Part shown: piece by piece, positions 35,207 through 42,721 of the stretch
How the letters are laid out: every line of letters begins with the position of its first letter
How positions within the stretch are numbered: the stretch's first letter is position 1
Assembly (NCBI RefSeq): GCF_003173615.1
Contig: NZ_QGNA01000002.1
Location: 62,001-126,000 of the forward strand
DNA: 64,000 bases
Reading direction: 5' to 3'
DNA from: Falsiroseomonas bella
GTDB taxonomy: Bacteria; Pseudomonadota; Alphaproteobacteria; Acetobacterales; Acetobacteraceae
Position numbers and translations under genes: made by a program
Notes under the pieces: generated by a model
Told to the model about the DNA's origin: nothing
Databases searched by the model: none
The model's input: only the letters and a program-made list of their open reading frames with translations

Positions 35207-35563
35207 TCAGCCGGCCGCAGCCTTGGCGGTGAACTGGTCGAAGGCCTCCACGGCCTGCGCCGCATACATCACGGAGGGGCCGGCACCCATGTAGATCGCC
35301 ATGCCCATCGTCTCCATCACCTCGTCCCGCGTCGCGCCAAGCTTCTGCGCGGCTTCGGCGTGATAGGCGATGCAGGGCGCGCAGCGCGTGGCGACGGAGA
35401 TGCCGAGGGCGATCAGCTCCTTGGTCTTGGTATCGAGCGCCTTGGCATCCAGCGCGGCGCGGGCGAGGGCGGAGAAGCCCTTCATCACATCGGGCGTGCC
35501 GCCGCGCAGTTCCTTCAGCGGCGCCGAGAGCCCGGCGGCGAGGGCGGGCCAGTCCTGGTGCAT
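35207..35563 (-). CDS. Carboxymuconolactone decarboxylase/AhpD-family protein
   Basis: A 118-residue all-helical protein with the redox CxxC-x2-x-H motif CAPCIAYH, the signature of AhpD-like members rather than the decarboxylase. Such proteins reduce peroxiredoxins or peroxides. AGGAG six bases upstream supports ATG 35563. It stands alone between the EEP gene (55-base gap) and the helicase-like gene. Confidence 0.88.
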   Translation of the reverse strand: MHQDWPALAAGLSAPLKELRGGTPDVMKGFSALARAALDAKALDTKTKELIALGISVATRCAPCIAYHAEAAQKLGATRDEVMETMGMAIYMGAGPSVMYAAQAVEAFDQFTAKAAAG

Positions 35564-35636
35564 GGCGATCTCCTGTGAGGTGAGGCGGAGATCAGCGCGC
35601 TTCGCCCCGCTTGGCCTTGCGCTGCATCAAGCCTGG

Positions 35637-37646
35637 CTAAAGGAGGGTGGGCACCGCGGCGGCCTCGGCATGACGCGCGGCCTCCAGCGGGCGTGCGCCG
35701 CAGGCGAGCAGGAAGTCGGCGATGGCGTCGAGCTCACGTGAATCGCGTGTCCTGTCGTGGTGCGGGCCGCCGCCGCGGCTGCCGCGCGGGACCCAGATCA
35801 CCGTCTCGTAGCGGGCGCGGGTCAGCAGCACGCGGTAGGTGTTGACGATGTGGCGCCGTTCCTCGGCGCTGCGCACGATCTGCCAATCCGCCCCGGCGAA
35901 GCGCCGCGGCAGCCAGGCGTCGCCGCGCCACAGCAGATCGCCGCCCCAGGCGAGCCCGACGACGTCGAGTTCCAGCCCCTGGCAGTCATATTCGGTGGCG
36001 AAGGTTTCGAGCGCATCGGAGGCGCGCACATCGGGCCAGCGCCGGAGGAACCAGTCCGCCACATCCTCGGCCTGCACGCCGAGCCCTTCCGCCCGCAGCC
36101 GCTTCGCACCGGCGGCCGCGACGAGGCCGGCGCGGCGCTGTCCGCGCGCGAAGCGGCGCAACGCCGCCCGCAGGTCATGCAGGTCCCGCGTCAGCAGGAA
36201 GGGCAGGTCGGTCGCGCCGCCGGCGATGTCGCGCGCTTCCGCCACCGCGCCGCGCAGCACCGCATCCACCCAGGCCGCGCCCGCGCTGTCGCGCACGCTG
36301 CGCACCGGCACGGTGAGGTCGAGGTCGTCGTCGCGGTCGAGCCAGTTGGGCCAACCCTCGGCCAGTCGCTGCACCGGGTCGGCGTTCTCGATGGCGCGCG
36401 CCGCCGCCACCGCACGCCAGGCGCCGTGTGAGGCTGCAACGCAGTCCCCCCACTCCGCGAGGCCGGCCTCGCCGGTGTTGATCTCCTGCCCGTTGCCGAT
36501 CAGCGCGACGATGACGGCCCAGCTCTCATGCCGGCCCATGATTTCCAGCGTGTGCGCCGGCTCGCTCATGGTGAGCTTGGAGGGCTTGTTTCGCGTGCCG
36601 AGCCGCGCCTTCGCGGCATCCCAGGCGCGCTGCGCCTCGTCGAAGACGATCAGCCGGTCCACCGGAGCGCGCCGCGCCGCATCCATCGCGCCGTCCTCAA
36701 GGAAGCGATGCACGTTCTGCAGCCGCTGCTTCGCGCGCCGTACGGCTTCGTCGCGGCCGCATTCGCCCCGCCGCACCGCATCCTGCGCCAGCGCCGCGCG
36801 CAGCACCGCCACCAGCGGAACATTGCCGGTGAGGAACGCGCTGTGCGGGCCGGCCTCCGGCGCGAAGACCGCGTTCAGGCCGCAGAGCGTCTTGCCGGCG
36901 CCGGGTATGCCGGTGACCACGACGAGACGCTTGTCGCCGGCTTGCTGCGCGGCGCGGACCGCGCGGCGGATCGCCTCGGCGGTGCGCGTCAGGTTCGCCG
37001 TGTCCGCGCGCGCCGTCGCGATCTCCGCCACGCCGTTGCGGGCGTAGAGCATGGTCGCGGCCTCGATGATGGTCGGCACCGGGCGATAGGGCGCCTGCAA
37101 CCATGCTTCGCCATCCAGTGGCCTGCGAGCTTCCGGTGCCGTGGACTGCACCCAGGCGAGCGCCGCGCCGAGCGAGGCATGGCCGCAGCCGATCGGCGCC
37201 GTTACGCCTTCCCAGATCAGCGGCGGCTGGGCGGGCGGTGCGAAGGGCGCATCGCCGGCGACCAGCAGCGGCACGATCGGATGGTCGCGGCTGCCGGCAT
37301 GGAAATCCCGCAGATCGAGCGCGTAGTCCTCGGCTTCCGCGAGCAACGCGGGCGCGGCGGCGCCCGACTTGAATTCGATGGCGATGATCGCGCGGTCCGT
37401 CAGCACCACCGCGTCGATGCGCTTCTCCAGCCGCAGCAGGTCGTATTCCAGCGCGACGGTCCATGCTCCGCCGCCGGCCGCGGCTATCGCGATGCGCAGC
37501 GCCGCGACCTGCTGCTCCCAGGCGTATTGCTGCTCAGTCGCGCCCGGATAGCCCCGCGCCTGCTGCGCCGCGGCGAGCCGCCCGACCGTGTCCGCGGGAT
37601 CGCGCGCGAGAAGGGTCGCGCCGCTGCAGGCGAACCAGGCCCTCAC
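35637..37646 (-). CDS. PD-(D/E)XK nuclease-like domain fused to DUF2075 P-loop ATPase
   Basis: A 669-residue protein. Residues 40-110 look like a restriction-endonuclease fold: Glu67, Asp78 in RIDAVVL and Glu91-x-Lys93 in IEFKSG, a good PD-(D/E)XK core. From 240 on is a DUF2075 P-loop ATPase of helicase superfamily 1 type: Walker A GIPGAGKT (246-253), Walker B VFDEAQRAWD, and late motifs EYDCQGLELDVVGL and YRVLLTRAR. Related proteins appear in defence islands and DNA repair. It stands alone with ordinary base composition and no toxin or methylase next to it. Confidence 0.85.
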   Translation of the reverse strand: MRAWFACSGATLLARDPADTVGRLAAAQQARGYPGATEQQYAWEQQVAALRIAIAAAGGGAWTVALEYDLLRLEKRIDAVVLTDRAIIAIEFKSGAAAPALLAEAEDYALDLRDFHAGSRDHPIVPLLVAGDAPFAPPAQPPLIWEGVTAPIGCGHASLGAALAWVQSTAPEARRPLDGEAWLQAPYRPVPTIIEAATMLYARNGVAEIATARADTANLTRTAEAIRRAVRAAQQAGDKRLVVVTGIPGAGKTLCGLNAVFAPEAGPHSAFLTGNVPLVAVLRAALAQDAVRRGECGRDEAVRRAKQRLQNVHRFLEDGAMDAARRAPVDRLIVFDEAQRAWDAAKARLGTRNKPSKLTMSEPAHTLEIMGRHESWAVIVALIGNGQEINTGEAGLAEWGDCVAASHGAWRAVAAARAIENADPVQRLAEGWPNWLDRDDDLDLTVPVRSVRDSAGAAWVDAVLRGAVAEARDIAGGATDLPFLLTRDLHDLRAALRRFARGQRRAGLVAAAGAKRLRAEGLGVQAEDVADWFLRRWPDVRASDALETFATEYDCQGLELDVVGLAWGGDLLWRGDAWLPRRFAGADWQIVRSAEERRHIVNTYRVLLTRARYETVIWVPRGSRGGGPHHDRTRDSRELDAIADFLLACGARPLEAARHAEAAAVPTLL

Positions 37647-37647
37647 G

Positions 37648-38049
37648 TCAGGTCGAAAGACACGCCGCGTTCAGCATGCCCACGGCGATGGCGACGCTCG
37701 CCTTGAGGATCGCGCCCGCCGTCTCGCCGCGTTCCATCGCGCCGCGCCACTCGCTGCCCAGCAGCTTCGCCACCGCGAAGAACACGCCGATCTGCACCGC
37801 CAGCGCCACCAGGCTCCACACCGCCGCATCCACCAGGTTGATCGAATGCGAGAAGGCGGAGGCGATGGGCAGGCAGAAGCCGATCAGCGCGCCGCCCAGC
37901 GTGATCGCGGCCGCCTGGTTGCCGGCGCGGATCATCGCCAACTCGCTGTGCGGCGTGACCTGCACGTAGAGAAACATCGCGCCGGCCAGCAGCACGACGC
38001 CGGTGACGAAATAGGCCAGGAAGCCCGGCAGCGTGGCGAGGCTGGTCAT
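37648..38049 (-). CDS. DUF350 membrane protein (YjfL-like)
   Basis: A 133-residue membrane protein with four helices, DUF350 family. It has the family's polar residues within helices (for example GNQAAAITLGGALIGF and NLVDAAVWSLVALAVQ). ATG 38049 begins with MTSLATLPGF. It follows a glutathionylspermidine-synthase-like gene, the usual DUF350 neighbour (as in yjfL-yjfM-yjfC), so a joint role in an envelope or polyamine-linked modification is likely but unknown. Confidence 0.82.
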   Translation of the reverse strand: MTSLATLPGFLAYFVTGVVLLAGAMFLYVQVTPHSELAMIRAGNQAAAITLGGALIGFCLPIASAFSHSINLVDAAVWSLVALAVQIGVFFAVAKLLGSEWRGAMERGETAGAILKASVAIAVGMLNAACLST

Positions 38050-38191
38050 GACGCAGACATCCTCTTCATGGGCGGCCGGCGCGAAGCGCAGGCCGAGGCC
38101 GCGAATGCGGCCCGCGCACAAACCGACCTTGCAACTGGCGCAGCAGTGCCCTGCGCGAAGCCAAGGCGGCCGGATGGCCGCTGCCGGCGTC

Positions 38192-38226
38192 TGAGGGCCT
38201 GAATGCGGCGCATTCAGGCGCCCTCA
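38192..38226. repeat. Long hairpin overlapping the stop of the synthase-like gene
   Basis: TGAGGG-C-CTGAATGC and GCATTCAGG-CG-CCCTCA pair with only a one-base asymmetric bulge near the middle, giving about 14 base pairs. The minus-strand gene stop (38214-38216) lies inside it and a T6 tract is on its 5' side. T-runs lie on the wrong side for a terminator in either direction. It may regulate translation termination or mRNA stability. Confidence 0.6.
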
Positions 38227-39344
38227 AAAAAGTGCGGCACGAAGCGCGATGTGTCGCGCGTGATCGGCGTCGCGTCCTCGCGGATGCCGAGGCCGCAGGC
38301 GGTGCCGCCCACGATCCAGCTGCCCAGCACCGGATAGCGGCCGCCGAAGACCGGCAGCTCCGCATAGGCCTGCCAGACGCGCGGCTGCCCGGCATAGGGG
38401 CCGTCCGTCTCGATCCCCGGCGCGCTGATATTCGCGCCCTCCCGCCCCCAGAGCGGCTTCGACAGTTCCGGCCCACCGGTGCGCCCCGGCTCCAGGAAGG
38501 CCGGCAGCAGGTTCGGGTGATCGGGGAACAAGTACCAGAGCAGCGAAAGAAACGCCTTGGAGGAGGGCACCAGCCGCCAGGCCGGCTCGATCCAGCGCGT
38601 CGTCGCGCGGGGGATGTTGCGGCCGAAGGTTTCGCGCAGCAGCCAGTCCCAGGGATAGAGCTTGAAGATCGCGCTTATCTCCCGCTCCTGCAGGTCCAGG
38701 AAGCGCGCGCCGTCCCAGCCGATTTCGTCCATGTGCAGGAAGGGCGCCTCGATGCCGGCCTGGATCGCGGTGTCGCGCAGGTAGTCCACCGTGCCGCGAT
38801 CCTCGTCGCTGTCGCGCGCGCAGGCGAAATGCACCATCGGCGGCAGGCGCAGCCTCGGCCAGGTCGCGACCAGCGTCTCGTGGATGGAGTTGAACTGGTC
38901 AGCGGGCTTCGCGCCGGGCCGGTCGAGCGCCTGGCGCGTCTCCAGCCATTCCCACTGCACGACACCGGCCTCGAACAGCGCGGTCGGCGTGTCGGCGTTG
39001 TATTCCAGCAGCTTCGGCGCGCCGGTGCCGTCCCAGCGCAGGTCCATCCGGCCATAGAGCGAGGGCTCGTCCCGCTCCCAGCTGCGCTTCACGATGGGCC
39101 AGGCGCCGTCGGGGATGCCGAGCGGACCGTTCAGGTCGTTGCGCACCGCATGCGCCACGGCGTCGAGGCAGCGCTGGTGCAGCTCCTGCGTCGCTGCCTC
39201 CAGCACGTCCACCTCCTCGGCGGTGAAGGCGTAGCAGGCGGTCTCGTCCCAATAGGGCTCGGCGGCGATCTCGGCGAAGGCGAAGCCGAGCTTCGCGGCA
39301 TGCGCGCGCTGGTCGGGGCGGGGGGCGAGCGCGATGCGGCGCAT
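38214..39344 (-). CDS. Glutathionylspermidine synthase-family ATP-grasp protein (YgiC/YjfC-like)
   Basis: A 376-residue ATP-grasp ligase-like protein of the glutathionylspermidine synthase pre-ATP-grasp family, without the amidase domain of E. coli Gsp. Motifs LRWDGTGAPKLLEYNADTP, SKPLWGREGANI and GGRYPVLGSWIVGG are typical of YgiC/YjfC. It should join an amine to a carboxylate with ATP; the substrates are unknown. It starts 3 bases after the lipoprotein stop and is followed by the DUF350 gene. Confidence 0.9.
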   Translation of the reverse strand: MRRIALAPRPDQRAHAAKLGFAFAEIAAEPYWDETACYAFTAEEVDVLEAATQELHQRCLDAVAHAVRNDLNGPLGIPDGAWPIVKRSWERDEPSLYGRMDLRWDGTGAPKLLEYNADTPTALFEAGVVQWEWLETRQALDRPGAKPADQFNSIHETLVATWPRLRLPPMVHFACARDSDEDRGTVDYLRDTAIQAGIEAPFLHMDEIGWDGARFLDLQEREISAIFKLYPWDWLLRETFGRNIPRATTRWIEPAWRLVPSSKAFLSLLWYLFPDHPNLLPAFLEPGRTGGPELSKPLWGREGANISAPGIETDGPYAGQPRVWQAYAELPVFGGRYPVLGSWIVGGTACGLGIREDATPITRDTSRFVPHFFEGA

Positions 39345-39347
39345 GGC

Positions 39348-39638
39348 TCAGGAGCTGGACCGCCCGACCGAGCCGAAGCCGCCGCGGCTCACGCTGCTGC
39401 GCGTGACGCTGGAGCCGGAGGAGCGCGTGCGGCCATACATGAAGGGCGCGGCATAGCCGCGCGAGCCGCTGGAAGTCGCGCTGGTGCTGCGGGCGCAGAT
39501 CTCGGCGGCGTCCGGGCGCTGCGCGGCCTTGGCTTCCTGGCAGGCGCGCGCCTTCGCCTCGTCGTCGCCGCAGGCGGCCAGCATGGTGGCGACGCCGCCC
39601 CCCAGCAGCACAAGTCGGAGCGCCTTGGTTCGCTTCAC
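39348..39638 (-). CDS. Small lipoprotein, DUF1190/YgiB-like
   Basis: A 96-residue lipoprotein with the lipobox VATMLAAC (Cys23) and a Ser/Gly/Arg-rich tail ending RGGFGSVGRSSS, as in YgiB/YjfM proteins. The GTG start at 39638 gives a basic signal peptide. It is the first gene of the lipoprotein-synthase-DUF350 set. Anchoring in the outer or inner membrane is predicted; function unknown. Confidence 0.75.
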   Translation of the reverse strand: MKRTKALRLVLLGGGVATMLAACGDDEAKARACQEAKAAQRPDAAEICARSTSATSSGSRGYAAPFMYGRTRSSGSSVTRSSVSRGGFGSVGRSSS

Positions 39639-39679
39639 GGTTGCGAGCGTGACAGCGCCGTCGGCCGGTGTCGAGAGGA

Positions 39680-40549
39680 TCAGCGCCGCGCCGGCCAGGT
39701 GGCCAGCAGCAGGCTGCCGAGCAGCAGCACGAAGCCCGCGCCGTGCACCGCCGTGAAGGGCTCGCCCAGCACGCCGACCGCGACCGCGGCCGCGGTCGCG
39801 GGCAGGAAGGCGGTGAAGACGCCGGCGAGGCTCGCGGAGGCCCGCTTCATGCCCGCGTACCACAGCAGCAGGCAGATCACGCTCGAGGTCAGGCTGTGGA
39901 ACACCAGCAGCCCGGAGACGGTGGGGTCCGCCAAGGCGGAGACGGCGCCGACCACCGGCAACGCCAAGGGCAACAGCATCAGCAGCGAGAAAAGCTGCAT
40001 CCAGAAGGTCGCGGTCACCACCGGCACCTGCCCGGCGATGCGGCGCGCGAGCAGCACATACATCGCCTCGCCGCAGACGCCCGCGAAGACCAGCAGGTTG
40101 CCGAGCGCGCTGCCATGCCCATCCGCCGCCACGCGCGCCAGAACCAGCGCGCCCATGCCGAAGGCGGCGAGGATCACGGCCGCCCATTGCCGCGCCGGCA
40201 GCCTCTCGCGCAGCCAGGCGGCGCCGCCCACCGCCACCACGGCCGGCAGCGTCGCCAGGATCAGCCCCGCTTCCAGCGCCGTCGTCAGTCGTAGCCCCGC
40301 GAGCAGCGCCAGGTTGTAGAGCAGCGTTCCGAACAGCGCCTGCAGACCGAGATTCCACAACACGCGCGGCGAGGTCCGCAGGCTGCCATCCATCGCGCGC
40401 GCCAGCGGCCACAGCACCACCACGGCAAGCAGGCAGCGCAGCGCGAGGATCAGCGCGACCGGCAGGCTCTCGGCCAGCAGCTTCGCGACCGCGACATTGG
40501 CGCCGACCAGCGCCATGGAGAGCGCGAGCTGGGAATAGGCGAGGAACAC
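39680..40549 (-). CDS. EamA-family (DMT) transporter
   Basis: A 289-residue ten-helix exporter of the drug/metabolite superfamily with two EamA repeats; the second starts near SALGNLLVFAGVCGEAMYVLLAR. A GTG start follows AAGG. Substrate unknown. It is separated from the lipoprotein gene by 41 bases. Confidence 0.88.
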   Translation of the reverse strand: MFLAYSQLALSMALVGANVAVAKLLAESLPVALILALRCLLAVVVLWPLARAMDGSLRTSPRVLWNLGLQALFGTLLYNLALLAGLRLTTALEAGLILATLPAVVAVGGAAWLRERLPARQWAAVILAAFGMGALVLARVAADGHGSALGNLLVFAGVCGEAMYVLLARRIAGQVPVVTATFWMQLFSLLMLLPLALPVVGAVSALADPTVSGLLVFHSLTSSVICLLLWYAGMKRASASLAGVFTAFLPATAAAVAVGVLGEPFTAVHGAGFVLLLGSLLLATWPARR

Positions 40550-40600
40550 GGGGCAACCTTAGCCTTGCGCCGCTTCGGCGGGGAGGGGCGGCGCTGCTGC

Positions 40601-40996
40601 TTACCGCCTGCGCTGGACCTTCGGCGCCTCCGCAGGCCGGGTCTGCCGCGCCACGCCATGCGGCAGCGCCGCCACCTCGGCGCGCCGCACGACGAAGTCG
40701 GTGATGCGCCCCTCCGGGTCGAACGCCGCGCCCTCTGTGGCAAGGAGGGCGCGCTGGCTTTCGCCGCCGGCGCCCGACTTCGGCACGCCGAGCATGCCGT
40801 CCGCCGTCACCGCGCGATGCCAGGGCAACGTCGCGTTCTCCATCTCGGACAGCGTCGCCAGGATGTAGGCGACATGCCGCGGCATCACGTCGAGATGCGC
40901 GCCCACATCCGCGAAGGTCACGACGCGCCCCGGCGGCACCGCCGCCACGATCCGCAGCACATCGCCCTTGATCCGCGCGAAGAAGGGCGAGCCCAT
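40601..40996 (-). CDS. Alkyltransferase-like (ATL) protein, MGMT family
   Basis: A 131-residue DNA-binding protein of the O6-alkylguanine-DNA alkyltransferase family in which the acceptor Cys of PCHR is replaced by Trp59 (TLPWHRAV). ATL proteins of this kind do not repair, but flag alkyl-guanine for nucleotide excision repair. The helix-turn-helix region TFADVGAHLDVMPRHVAYIL is present. Its ATG overlaps the preceding stop (TGATG), which ties it to the acyltransferase gene. Confidence 0.88.
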   Translation of the reverse strand: MGSPFFARIKGDVLRIVAAVPPGRVVTFADVGAHLDVMPRHVAYILATLSEMENATLPWHRAVTADGMLGVPKSGAGGESQRALLATEGAAFDPEGRITDFVVRRAEVAALPHGVARQTRPAEAPKVQRRR

Positions 40997-42162
40997 CAGC
41001 CCTCGTCGCCGTCCCTGCGGAAGGGCGAGAGCGTCGCCAGCGCCTCCATCTCCCGCAGCATCGCCGGCCGCTCCTGGTCCAGGAACTGCGCGACGGCGCG
41101 GCGCAGGCCGGCATGCTCGATCCAGTGCGCGGAATAGGTCGGCACCGGCAGGTAGCCGCGCTGGATCTTGTGCTCGCCCTGCGCGCCGGCTTCCACGCGC
41201 GGCAGCCTGTGCTCGATCGCGAAGTCGATGGCGCGGTAGTAGCAGAGCTCGAAATGCAGGAAGGGCGCATCCACCACGGCGCCCCAGTTGCGGCCATACA
41301 GCGCCTCGTCGCCCAGCAGGTTCAGCGCGCCCGCCACCGGCTCGCCATCCTGCTCCGCGACCATCAGCACAACCCGGTCGCCCAGCGCCGCGCCCAGCAG
41401 CGGCCAGAAGCGTGCGTTGAGATAGGCGCTGCGGCCCCATTTCTTGTCGGTGGTCGCCTTGTAGAAGCGGTGGAACGCCGCCCAGTGCCGCGGCGTGATC
41501 TCATGCCCGCGCAGTGTCTTCAGCACGAAGCCGGAGGCCTCCGCATCACGCCGCTCGCGCCTGATCGCCTTGCGCTTGCGGGAGGAGAGCGCGCCGAGGA
41601 AATCGTCGAAGCTGGCATAGCCGGCATTGGTCCAGTGGAACTGCGTGCCGATGCGCTGCAGCCAGCCTGCCTCGCCCAGCGCCGTCCACTCCGCCTCGGT
41701 GCAGAAGGTGACATGGGCCGAGGAGAGGTCGAGCTGCCGGCAGGCCTGCGCGAGCCCCTGCGCCATCGCCCCGAATCCCAAACCGGAGGCCGGATGCAGC
41801 AGCAGCCGCGGGCCGGGCACCGGGCTGAAGGGCGCGGCCACCTGCAGCTTCGGGTAGTAGCGCCCGCCCGCGCGCTCGAAGGCGTCCGCCCAGCCATGGT
41901 CGAAGACGTATTCGCCATAGGAATGCGCCTTGGCATACATCGGCGCGCAGGCCAGCAGGTGGCCCCCCGCGTCGCGCAGCGCGGCATGCTGCGGCAGCCA
42001 GCCGCTGCGCCCGCCGGTGCTGCCGCTTTCCTCCAGCGCCTGCAGGAAGGCATGGCTAACGAAGGGATTGCCGCCGCCCGCGCAGGCATCCCACTCCGGC
42101 GCCGCGATCTCCGCGATCGCCCGGTGCAGCGTGAGGCTCAGTTCGGGCCCGCCATCCGGCAT
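40996..42162 (-). CDS. FemAB-like peptidoglycan/GNAT acyltransferase (PF04339)
   Basis: A 388-residue protein with two GNAT-like folds of the PF04339 family. Conserved pieces include GNPFVSHAFLQALEESGS, SSRKRKAIRRERR, RFYKATTDKKWG and EAGAQGEHKIQRGY. Substrate unknown; some relatives are linked to peptidoglycan or small-molecule acylation. It is followed by the ATL gene in a TGATG overlap. Confidence 0.85.
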   Translation of the reverse strand: MPDGGPELSLTLHRAIAEIAAPEWDACAGGGNPFVSHAFLQALEESGSTGGRSGWLPQHAALRDAGGHLLACAPMYAKAHSYGEYVFDHGWADAFERAGGRYYPKLQVAAPFSPVPGPRLLLHPASGLGFGAMAQGLAQACRQLDLSSAHVTFCTEAEWTALGEAGWLQRIGTQFHWTNAGYASFDDFLGALSSRKRKAIRRERRDAEASGFVLKTLRGHEITPRHWAAFHRFYKATTDKKWGRSAYLNARFWPLLGAALGDRVVLMVAEQDGEPVAGALNLLGDEALYGRNWGAVVDAPFLHFELCYYRAIDFAIEHRLPRVEAGAQGEHKIQRGYLPVPTYSAHWIEHAGLRRAVAQFLDQERPAMLREMEALATLSPFRRDGDEG

Positions 42163-42199
42163 GGGACGTCAGGTTGGGGCGCGCGCGGCCGGCGCAATG

Positions 42200-42667
42200 T
42201 CACGCCAACTCGAACATGCCCTCGACCTCCACCGCCGCGTCGCCCGGCAGGGAAGGGCAGCCCACCGCGGCGCGGGCATGCTTGCCCTTCTCGCCGAACA
42301 CCGCGACGGCCAGGTCGGAGGCCCCGTTGATCACCTGCGGCTGCTGCGTGAAGTCCGGCGTGCAGGCGACGAAGCCGCCGAGCCGGACCACGCGCTTCAC
42401 CCGGTCCAGGTCGCCGCCCGCCGCGGCCTTCACCTGCGCCAGCAGGTTGACGAAGCAGATCCGCGCCGCGCGCTGCCCGTCCTCGATCGAGACGCCGGCG
42501 CCGAGCTTGCCCGTGACGGCGATCTTGCCCTCCACGAAGGGGATCTGGCCGGAGACGATCACCTGGTTCCCGACGATGTTGTAGCCGATGTAGTTGGCCA
42601 CCGGCGCCGCCGGCTGCGGCAGGGTGATGCCGAGTTCGGCGAGCTTCGCCGCGATGGTGCCGGCCAT
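42200..42667 (-). CDS. RidA-family protein
   Basis: A 155-residue YjgF/YER057c/UK114 protein, the family that hydrolyses reactive 2-aminoacrylate and similar enamines. The motifs VIVSGQIPF, AARICFVNLLAQV and VEVEGMFEL fit the longer RidA subgroup with an N-terminal helix. It stands alone on the minus strand. Confidence 0.88.
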   Translation of the reverse strand: MAGTIAAKLAELGITLPQPAAPVANYIGYNIVGNQVIVSGQIPFVEGKIAVTGKLGAGVSIEDGQRAARICFVNLLAQVKAAAGGDLDRVKRVVRLGGFVACTPDFTQQPQVINGASDLAVAVFGEKGKHARAAVGCPSLPGDAAVEVEGMFELA

Positions 42668-42721
42668 GATGCGCTCCGTGCTGTCAGCCGCGCGGAGAGT
42701 GCTGCACCCCGCGCCGGATGG

